Part shown: positions 33,778-43,244 of the stretch, piece after piece
Layout: each line of letters opens with the position of its first letter
Numbering within the stretch: the stretch's first letter is position 1
Source: Liolophura sinensis
Lineage: Eukaryota; Mollusca; Polyplacophora; Chitonida; Chitonidae
Assembly (NCBI RefSeq): GCF_032854445.1
Contig: NC_088298.1
Span: 7,739,504-7,799,503 of the forward strand
Direction of reading: 5' to 3'
Length of the DNA: 60,000 nt
Notes under the pieces: generated by a model
The model's input: the letters and a program-made list of their open reading frames with translations, nothing else
Told to the model about the DNA's origin: nothing
Databases searched by the model: none
Made by a program: the position numbers and the translations under genes

Positions 33778-34400
33778 TGGGGTTTCCGGGGTGATAAGAA
33801 TAGGACCTCATCGCTCCAGGCAAGCTTGTCGTAATAGTCGACTAACCTAGAGCTCTCCTGTGTGAGACCGGTGAATATAATAGGCTCGCATCTTCTCGGT
33901 TGTGTGAGAGGCAACAGGGGAGCGGCCTGTTTGCCATCGGTTGCGACCCGTAATCTACGAGGACGGGATCCTGGTGGCTGAGGGCGGGTTGGTCTTGCGA
34001 GATCCTCACGCCAAACACGCCACTTTGGCCCTTACTTGGAGAGAGACGGGAGGTCGGATGGGCCCGATCCGATCAATCGGCTTGGTCATGTCTTGCCTCT
34101 GCGTGGTCCCAATTTCCTCTATATCAGCACATCATTTAGAGAACAAATGTTATTTTTGAAATATCGTTTGCGGCACTACGTTTTGAGGCGGTGGCTCATG
34201 GGTCAATCGAGTAGATTGAATTTAACCTTCGGTATAAATCAATCTGTTCGAGTACACCTCATATGGAGTCCTTGGTGTCTTTCCTGCTGGGTATTCCCAG
34301 GTTTAGGCATCGCCCTTGTTGGCACTCCGTGGTGTGTGGGGAGCATATGGGGTGAAATTTATAAATGTATGCTATGTCTACTTTGAAACTTCCTTTTAAA
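33778..34400 (+). promoter_or_regulatory. LINE 5' UTR (copy 1)
   Basis: Shares long blocks with 37283-37766, such as 'cggttgtgtgagaggcaac', 'gcgggttggtcttgcgagat' and 'ggcccgatccgatcaatcgg'. It probably carries the internal promoter of the family. It extends about 110 bp further 5' than copy 2. Confidence 0.6.
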
Positions 34401-35425
34401 TGTTTCAAATGTATGTAACAGATCTTCCTCTCAGCCAACTTTGTCTTCAAGTGCTGATAAAAAGAGGAAGTTATCAGACTCACGTGATAATGAACAGAAC
34501 AGTTGGCCGGCTTTCATTGTTCTCACAACTAAGATTGAACAAAAGCCGGCTTCAAAAATTTACCCGTTTCTCTTGCAAAGGGCTCTCCAGGGCGCAGCTG
34601 GAACTCTTAAAAACGTTAAAAAACTTAGATCCGGAGACATTCTCATTGAATGTTTCCGGCAACAACAATCAAAAAATTTTCTTAAATTAAATAAAATATC
34701 TGATACATCTGTTTTCACATCCCCTCACCATTCCTTGAACAGCTGTCAGGGAATAATTCGTGACAGGGATGGCGATATAACTGATGTAACTTAGGAAGAA
34801 ATCTGCCAAGAACTAAATTCACAGGGTGTTACCAGAGTTAAACGCTTTATTACGAAGAAATCTGGTAATATCTTTAAACTTAATACTTACCTGCTGACCT
34901 TTAAAACTACCTCCCTTCCGTTGCATATCTACGTTGGCCCGTATAGGGTTAATGTGGATTTATGTATCCCTAATACTACACGTTGTTTTAATTGCCAAAA
35001 ATTTGGTCATGGCAAGGGCCAGTGTCAGAATAAATTGATTTGTTTTAGATGCCGCAGTGACGGCCATGATGGCTTCGACTGCAGCGTCACAGTTAAGTGT
35101 TGCAACTGCAGTGGAGATCACATGGCCTCCTCAAGGGACTGTCCGCTTTTCGTTAAGGAAAAACAAATTATCAACCTGAAAATTAAAAACAACATATCAT
35201 ATCAGGAAGCCCGGAAATTAGCCTCACTTACTAATACTTCTCCACAGACTTCGTTTGCCATTATGGTCAAGCGAGTAGCAACTGTTGCTACTCAAACCTC
35301 TTGGACTTGGCCCATTGGAAACGACCAACCTAGTTATGTTTCTGCGCAACTTTCGTCTCAACCTTCGTTTAATTCTTCCTCAACTCAGACTACTTCAACA
35401 CATCAAATAAAAACACCCTGGTAAA
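34395..35425 (+). pseudogene. LINE ORF1 (gag-like, CCHC), copy 1, broken
   Basis: The N-terminal part (34441-34794) ends in a TAG stop where copy 2 reads through. The C-terminal part (34921-35424) carries three zinc-knuckle units (CFNCQKFGHGKGQC, CFRCRSDGHDGFDC, CCNCSGDHMASSRDC). ORF1 proteins of this type bind element RNA. A further stretch to 35728 matches the C-terminal end of copy 2 ORF1 in another frame. Confidence 0.8.
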
Positions 35426-35728
35426 TCGGCTAAGCCCCAGTTCCCCTAAAAATAATGACAAAAACAAGTCCAGAAACAAATCTCAAAATAATAATAAGCA
35501 AATAACTAATAAACTTAGTGGCCCCACAGAGCGTCCCTCTAAGGCCTCTAGGGATCCTATCCAAACTTTTAATAAATTTGGATCGTTGGAGGACGTTGGT
35601 CCTTCAACATCAGATGAGGAAGTGATGGATACATCACCCGTACCAGGGAGATCTAACAACCGATCTCTACGGAAGGGTCGTCCGCGGTCCAAACACAAAG
35701 ATAAATCTCCTATACGTCTCCCCCCATA

Positions 35729-37282
35729 ATGGCGATATATGATAAAATTATACAGTGCAATTGTCGAGGCCTTAAGGTAAATTTTATTGAAATAACACAG
35801 CTAATTCAATTACTAAATCATATTGCCCTTTGTCTTCAGGAAACTCACCTGAATACATCTGACAAAGATAAAATAACTCTTAAACATTATTCACACTATA
35901 GCATCTATTGTACTGAAGAAGAGCGAGCCGCAGGAGGTTCCTCGATCTTCATAAATAACAATATTATCCACAGCCCTGTTTCTCTGGATACAGAGCTTCA
36001 TCCTGTGGCCGTTCGTGTTTCATTATGTGAAACAATAACATTATGTTCAGTGTGTATTCCTCCTAACATTTTTGTCAGCTTTACGGTTACATAATTTAAA
36101 AGAACAATTGCCAAAACCGTTTATAAGTATGGGAGATTTTAATTCCCATAACACCCTTTGTGGCAGTAATAACATAAATAAAAAGGGCATGTTGATGGAA
36201 AATTTCTTATTTAAGGAGGAACTATGTTCTTTCAATGATGGTTCTAATACCTAATTTACATCCGGGTAATGGCACTTATTCTGATTTCACTATCACAGAT
36301 CCATCACTTCTTCTAGATTTTTCTTCTAGGGTGCATGACGATCTTTGTGGTAGTGACCATTTTCCTAGAACACATCACTTCTAATTCTTTAGAGCGTGTA
36401 GCTGGGTGGAAATTCGATAAAGCAGACTGGATCGCATTTGAGATGTCCTGTGAGGCTGATATCACTCCAGAGACTCTCAATGCAGCAGATGATCCTATAT
36501 TAAAATTTAATGAGCTTGTATTACGAGCTGCCGATAGAACTATACCTAAGACCTCGACAAATCCCAAACCCAAAAGTAAAGCCTGGTACGACAATGGCTG
36601 TCTTAAAGCCATCAAGCACCGTAAAAAGGCTGAACTCATATTTAATCATTATCCTACTGATAACAGTTTAAAACAGGTTCGTATTTTTAGAGCTAAGGCT
36701 CGTCGATTACTCAATTCCAAGAGACGATCTTGTTGGCAGAACTTTGTTTCAGGCATTACGTCAAAAACACCCATGCGTAAGGTCTTCTTATAAAGAAGAT
36801 TATAATCGTCTTTTTAATATTGAGGAACTTTTGATTGCATTAAAAAAGGCCCACAATACTGCTTGTGGGCGTGACAACGTATATTATAAGTTTTTGAACC
36901 ATTTACCACCTGAGCCACTGGAGACTCTCTTGGACTTGCTTAATGATATTTGGATAACTGGTAATTTTCCATCATCATGGAGGGAGGCGTGTATTATCCC
37001 GGTCCCTAAACCGGGTAAGGATCACACTGATCCAAATAATTACCGTCCCATAGCTCTTACCAGCTGTGTCTGTAAGACTATGGAACGGATTATTAATGAT
37101 AGACTTGTTTGGTTTCTTGAAACCAAAGAGTTACTTTCTAATATACGATGTGGTTTTCGTCAAGGTAGATCCACTATGGATGACCTTGTTCGAGTTGAAA
37201 CCTTTATTCGAGATGGCTCTACCAATAATGAATATGTGTCCATATGTTTTGACCTTGATAAGGCCTACGACACCACATGGAA
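35729..37282 (+). pseudogene. LINE ORF2 (EN and partial RT), copy 1, broken
   Basis: Endonuclease motifs: QCNCRGLK, CLQETHL and MGDFNSHN (after a frameshift near 36070). A Trp-poor linker follows (KSKAWYDNGCLKAIK). RT begins with VPKPGKDHTDPNNYRPIALT and reaches FRQGRSTMDD and FDLDKAYDTTWK, where it is cut. The YxDD box is absent. Frameshifts and stops occur at several points. Confidence 0.85.
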
Positions 37283-37766
37283 ATCTTCCCGGTTGTGTGA
37301 GAGGCAACCGGGGAGCAACCTGTTTGCCGTGGGTTGCGACCCGTAATCGACGAGGACGGGATCCTGGTGGCTGAGGGCGGGTTGGTCTTGCGAGATCCTC
37401 ACGCCCAACACGCCACTTTGGCCCTTACTTGGAGAGAGACGGGAGGTCGGCTGGGCCCGATCCGATCAATCGGCTGGTCACGTCAAGCCCTACACTGGAT
37501 CCCTTTTGTTATTCTTTGTCTTACTGAGATGTCAAGTTTGCTCTTCTTCAGATGCACTTCCTTTGGGGTCAATGCAGAAGGCGGTGGCTAATGGGTCAGT
37601 CGAGTAGATTGAATTTAACCTTTTGGTATAACTCAATCTGTTCGAGTATACCTTGTGTGGATTCTCTGTTTCTATTCTCTGCCGGTTATCCGCAGAGGTA
37701 GATTCGCCCTTGTTGGCACTCCGTGGCGGGTGGGGGACACGTAAGGCGAAATTAATAAATTAAACA

Positions 37767-39190
37767 ATGGCCTCATTTCAAATGTCAACTTCAATTATAC
37801 CTAACAGATCTTCCTCCCAGCCGACTTCATCAAGTGCTGACAAAAAGAGGAAGTTAGAAGTTTTTACAGAGGCTCTTGATAATGGACAGAACAGCTGGCC
37901 GGCTTTTATTGTTCTCTCGACTGAGAGTGAACAAAAGCCGGCCTCAAAAATTCATCCGTTTCTCTTGCAAAGGGCTCTTCAGGGCACAGCTGGAACATTA
38001 AAAACAGTTAAAAAGTTAAGATCCGGAGACATTCTTATTGAATGTTTCCGGAAGCAACAATCAAAAAATTTATTATCATTAAATAAAATTGCTGATACAT
38101 CTGTTTTCGCATCCCCGCACAATTCCCTGAACAGCTGTCAGGAAATAATTCGTGACCGGGATGGTTATATTATTGACTTGTCTGAAGAGGAAATATGCGC
38201 AGAACTGAAATCACAGGGTGTTGCCAGAGTTAAACGCTTCACTATGAAGAAATCTGGCAACATCATTAAACTTAATACATATCTTTTGACCTTTAACACA
38301 ACCTCGCTTCCGTCGTATATCTACATTGGCCGTATAGGGTTAGTGTAGATTTATACATTCCCAACCCTACACGCTGCTTTACTTGCCAAAATTTGGTCAC
38401 GGCAAGGGCCAATGTAAAAATAAAATGGTTTGTTTTAGATGCGGCAGTGAGGGTCATGATGGTTTCGACTGCAGCAGCACAGTTAAGTGTTGTAATTGCA
38501 GTGGAGATCACATGGCCTCCTCCAAGGACTGTCCGTTTTTTATTAAACAAAAGCAAATAATAAATCTAAAAACTAAAAATAATATCTCTTATCAGGAGGC
38601 CCGCAAATTGGCCTCCGTCTCTAACACTTCACTGCAATCTGCGTTTGCCAATGTGGTCAAGCGAACTACAACATCTGTTGGAACTCAAACTTCATTAACA
38701 TGGCCCATTGGAAACGACAAACCTAGCTTCACATCTTCACAACCTGCTGTTCAACCTGCGCATATTTCCTGCTCAACACAGACCACTGCAGAACAGCAAA
38801 TAAAACCAGTCAATAATAAACAACAAACTGATAAACCTGAAATTAACCAATTCAAAAACAAATCTGCCAAAACCAAATCTGAAAATAAATATAATAGTGA
38901 CAATAGTAAACCTAGCGGTCCCACAGAGCGTCCCTCTAAGGCCACCAGGGACCCTGTCCAAACTTTTAATAGATTTGGATCGTTGGAGGACGTTGGTCCT
39001 ACAACATCAGATGCGGATGTGATGGATACATCACCCGCACCAGGGAGATCTTCCAGCCGATCTCCAAGGAGTGAGTGAGTGTTTGGGGTTTAACGTCGTA
39101 CTCAACAATTTTTCAGTCATATGACGACGAGATCTCCAAGGAAGGGTCGTCCTCGGTCCAAACATAAAGAGAAATCTCCTATACGTCTCC
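37767..39190 (+). pseudogene. LINE ORF1 (gag-like, CCHC), copy 2, broken
   Basis: The first frame, 37767-38348 (193 codons, MASFQMSTSI...), ends at a frameshift just before the knuckles. The second, 38383-39078, carries CFRCGSEGHDGFDC and CCNCSGDHMASSKDC and a Ser/Lys-rich C-terminal half. The second frame is closed by the 60-bp insertion at 39071-39130, after which the original sequence (SPRKGRPRSKHKEKS) resumes. Confidence 0.85.
39059..39142 (-). mobile_element. Tail-only insertion (type b hairpin), 60 bp, with 12-bp TSD
   Basis: 39071-39130 is only the (GAGT)n end plus hairpin of the type b tail. GATCTCCAAGGA at 39059-39070 is repeated at 39131-39142. LINE copy 1 has the empty site near 35660, confirming an insertion. 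Confidence 0.92.
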
Positions 39191-39197
39191 CTCCATA

Positions 39198-42100
39198 ATG
39201 TCATATTTAGACAAAATTATACAGTGGAATTGTCGAGGTCTTAAGGTAAATTTTATTGAAATAACACAGCTGGTTCAGTCAGTTAATCCTATTGCCCGGT
39301 GTCTTCAGGAAACTCACCTGAAGACATCTGACAAAGATACAGTTGCCCTTAAAAATTATTCCTTATACAGCACTTATTCAAATGAAGAAGATCGAGCTGC
39401 AGGCGGCTCTTCCATCTTCGTGAATAACAATGTTATTCACAACCCTGTTGCTCTGGATACAGAACTGCAGGCTGTGACCGTTCGTGTTTCATTGTCCAAA
39501 ACAATCACATTATGTTCATTGTATATTCCCCCAAACATTTCTTTGTCAGCTTTGCAGTTACATAATCTTACAGAACAACTACCCAAACCTTTCTATACTT
39601 ATGGGAGATTTTAATTCCCATAACCCTCTATGGGGCAGTAATAACATAAATAATAAGGGCAAGATAATGGAAGATTTTTTATCGAAGGAGGAACTGTGTT
39701 ATTTCAATGATGGTTCTAATACCTAATTTACATCCGGGTAATGGCACTTATTGTGCTATCGATTTTACTATCACGGATCCATCACTTCTCCTTGATTTTT
39801 CTTGGAAGGTGCATGACGATCTTTATGGTAGTGACCATTTTCCTATAATCCTAGAACATATCACTTCTAATTCTTTAGAACGTGTAAGCTAGGTGGAAAT
39901 TCGATAAAAGCAGATTGGATCGCATTTGAGATGTTCTGTGAGGCTGATATCACTCCAGAGACTCTCAAAGCAGCAGATGATCTATGTTAAAATTTAACGA
40001 GCTTGCATTACGAGCTGCCGATAGAACTATACCTAAGACCTCGACAGATCCAAAATCCAAAAGTAAACCTGGTATGACAATGACTGTCGTAAAGCCATAA
40101 AGGACCGTAAAAAGGCTGAACTCATATTTAATCATTGTCCTACTGATAATAATTTAAACCAGGTTCGCATTTTTAGAGCTAAGGCTCGTCCGATTACTCA
40201 ATTCCAAGAGACGATCTTGTTGGCGGGACTTTGTTTCAGGCATTACGTCAAAAACACCATGCGTAAGGTCTGGAACATGGTTCAGAAACTTAAGGGCAAA
40301 CATAATAAAGCCAAAGTCCAGCATTTTAAAAGCTGGAGATAATATATTAACTTCCCACCCGATATAGCAAATAAACTAGCTGAAACAATTTCAAACAAAT
40401 CTTCTTCTGAGAATTATTCTAAAGAATTCCAACGTGTTAAAAAACCAGAAGGAGAAAATTAAATTGCCCTTTTCTTCTACGAATTTAGAAGATTATAATC
40501 ATCCTTTTAATATCGAGGAACTTAAAACTGCATTAAAAAAGGCCCACGATACTGCTTGTGGGCCTCTGATAATGTATATTATAAGTTTCTGAAGCATTTA
40601 CCACCTGAGCCACTGGAGACACTCCTGGACTTGCTTAATATTTGAATAACTGGTAACTTTCCACCATCATGGAGGGAGGCGTGTATTATTCCGGTTAACA
40701 AACCGGGGTAAGGATCATACTGATCCAAATAATTACCGTCCCATAGCTCTTACCAGCTGTGTCTGTAAGACTATGGAACGGATTATTAATGATAGACTTG
40801 TTTGGTTTCTTGAAACCAACAAGCTTTTATCTAATATTCAATGCAGTTTTCGGCAAGGTGGATCTACCATGGATCGCCTTGTTCGACTCGAAACCTTTAT
40901 TCGCGATGGCTTCATCAATAATGAACATGTGGTGTCCATACTTTTTTACCTTGAAAAGGCCTACGACACCACATGGAAATATGGTATTTTAAAAGACCTC
41001 GCGAACATGGGTCTTAAAGGTCGCTTACCTATATTTATATCACAATTTTTATATGATCGTCAGTTTAAGGTACGGGTGGCGTCCACTCTTTCTGACTCTT
41101 ATGAGCAGGAAATGGGTGTACCCCAGGGCAGCATTCTATCACCAACTCTGTTTAACATAAAAATAAATAGCCTAGCAAAAACATTATCATCTGGCACAGA
41201 GGGTTCTTTATACGTGGATGATTTCCTTATATGCTACCGAACTAAGGATATGAATAATATCGAACGTCAGTTGCAGCTTTGTCTCAATAAAATCGAGAAA
41301 TGGGCAACTGAAAACGGTTTTAGATTTTCAACGTCTAAAACCGTCGGTATGCATTTTTGTAACAAACGGAAATTTCATCCTGATCCCGAGCTTAATTTTT
41401 GTGGTGAACAGATTAAAATTGTTGGAGAAACCAAATTTTTAGGTATAATATTTGATAGTAAGCTATCTTTTATACCTCATATAAAATGCTTAAAGCTAAA
41501 TGTACAAAGGCTCTCGATATAAATTAGGGTCGTGTCTAGCACCGACTGGGGTGCTGACCGATCAGTTTTACTTAATTTATATCGTTCTCTGGTGAGGTCT
41601 AAATTGGACTATGGATCCACATTTACGGTTCCGCTAGGAAGTTGTATATTAAAATGTTGGATCCTGTCCATCATCAAGGTTTGAGGCTCAGCCTTGGTGC
41701 TTTTAGAACCTCACCAGTAGAAAGTTTATACGTGGAGGCTAATAAACCTTCTTTATATAACCGACGTATTAAACTTAGCCTTCAATATGCCACAAAGCTT
41801 AAAGCTCATCCAACAAACCTTACCTACGACTGTGTTTTTAATCCATTATATGTAGACAAATATATTAAATGTCCTAACAAGATCCCTTCGTTCGGTCTTC
41901 GCATACGGGACCATATTGTGGGAGCTAACATCAAACTGGAGGATATAGCTCCGGTGTCTTTTCCGGAGTCCTCCTGCTTCTTCCACAAACTAAACTAATA
42001 TTTGATCTACGTAAATATAATAAATCAAATACAAATCCTCTTATAATTCAGCAAAGTTTTGCTGAAATCAAGGCTGATTATATGGATTATAAATTTATAT

Positions 42101-42878
42101 ATACTGACAGGTCAAGGGATAGGGACAGGGCTGCGGCTGTCTTAGAGCAGCGGGTCATTTCTCTTCGTGTGCCACCTTCAGCTTCTATCTTTTCTGCAGA
42201 GGCCAAGGCTATACTCCTGGCTTATCATATGTTTCCTCTGGGCATGCCCAGAGTGCAGTGATATGTAGCGACTCGCTGTCTTGTCTTTTGGCGATTCAGA
42301 ATAATAAATTTAAAAATCCATTGTTACTTGAGATAATAGCCAAACACCGAAAACTAATTAAAAGAGGTAAAGATATTATATTGTGTTGGATACCAAGTCA
42401 CACTGGTATCCATGGAAACAGTCGTGGACAAGGAAGCGAAAGCTGCCCTGTATAAACCTGTATCTCGGGTTAAAATCCCTTATACTGACGTGAAATTAAA
42501 TATTCTTAAATATATTCGTCGCCTTTGGCAGGGTGAATGGGACTTGCAGATCCATAATAAACTGCATGCCATTCATCCTGTCATTGGCTACAATGCCTAT
42601 ACTTGTCTAATGTCTCTTAGAGACCAAGTAGTTTTAACTAGGTGTCGTATTGGGCATTCTCATCTGACACACAATTTCATCTTAGATGGGAGCAGCCCGA
42701 GTGTGTTGGATGTGATGCTGAATACGGCATCAAACATATTTTGGTTGACTGTGTAGACTTTGCCCATGTTCGGCAAAGGTTCTACACGGTCAACTCTGTA
42801 TATGATTTATTTGACAGCATCGCTGGCGATGTTGTCATAAATTATTTGAAGGTTATTGGCCTATATCAGAAAATATAA
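39198..42878 (+). pseudogene. LINE ORF2 (EN-RT-RNase H), copy 2, broken
   Basis: Endonuclease: IIQWNCRGLK, CLQETHL, MGDFNSHNPLWG and SDHFPI. RT (40773-41520): FRQGGSTMDRLVRLE, YDTTWKYGILKDL, MGVPQGSILSPTLFN and the catalytic box SLYVDDFLICY. RNase H (42090-42450): YTDRSRD (first Asp), SAEAKAILLAY (Glu), ICSDSLSCLLA (second Asp) and WIPSHTGIHGN (C-terminal His loop). A C-terminal Cys/His region follows (TRCRIGHSHLTHNF, CVGCDAEYGIKHILVDC). Frameshifts occur near 39590, 39890, 40060, 40200, 41520, 42000, 42240, 42430 and 42700. The family enzyme performs target-primed reverse transcription; this copy is dead. Confidence 0.9.
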
Positions 42879-43078
42879 ATTTTAATTGTCATAAATATCC
42901 ATAGATAAACAGTTATATACATATAGATGTATAAATGTACTATAACCCTGGTTTTCGAGTTTTAACTCTTATTTTTCTTTTATACGATTTTAAACATGTC
43001 TGTACCTTTTGTTTTACTTTTGATGTCCATATTATCATATCGAAAACCTTGACTGTCTCTTGTTTTCACCTTGTTCTC

Positions 43079-43157
43079 GCCACGATATGGCTGAAATATT
43101 GCCGATGTGGCGTTAAGCCATCATCATTCATTCATTCATTCATTCATTCATTCATTC
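43079..43157 (+). other. LINE 3' terminal hairpin and (CATT)n tail (type a)
   Basis: CGCCAC (43079-43084) pairs with GTGGCG (43107-43112) around the loop 'gatatggctgaaatattg'. It is followed by 'ttaagccatcat' and seven to eight CATT units. The same unit occurs alone at 55245-55304 and 13561-13622 on the minus strand. Confidence 0.85.
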
Positions 43158-43200
43158 TAAAACCGTCGGTATGTATTTTTGTAAGAAACGGAAATTCCAT
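43158..43200 (+). repeat. Short internal LINE ORF2 fragment
   Basis: 'taaaaccgtcggtatgtat' and 'ttttgtaagaaacggaaatt' repeat copy 2 ORF2 at about 41335-41378 with a few changes. It follows the (CATT)n tail without spacer and ends 45 bp before the mucin start codon. Confidence 0.85.
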
Positions 43201-43244
43201 CTGTCATTCAACATTTCCTGTGTCTTTTCTGCAAGGTCAAGACA

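Larger units (their letters stand above)
33778..37282 (+). mobile_element. I/Nimb-type LINE, copy 1, 3' truncated in RT
   Basis: 5' UTR at about 33778-34400, ORF1 at about 34395-35725, and ORF2 from 35729. The copy ends at FDLDKAYDTTWK in RT, where the 5' UTR of copy 2 begins. Compared with copy 2 it lacks about 220 bp between EN and RT (near 36785). Its 5' end follows directly on a short CATT run (33761-33773). Confidence 0.88.
37283..43157 (+). mobile_element. I/Nimb-type LINE, copy 2, near full length
   Basis: 5' UTR, ORF1, ORF2 (EN, RT, RNase H), 3' UTR, terminal hairpin (43079-43112) and a (CATT)n tail (43127-43157) are all present but with many frameshifts. RNase H downstream of RT plus CCHC ORF1 place it in the I group, probably Nimb-like. 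Its 5' end abuts the truncated RT of copy 1. A 60-bp tail-only insertion splits the end of ORF1. Confidence 0.9.
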
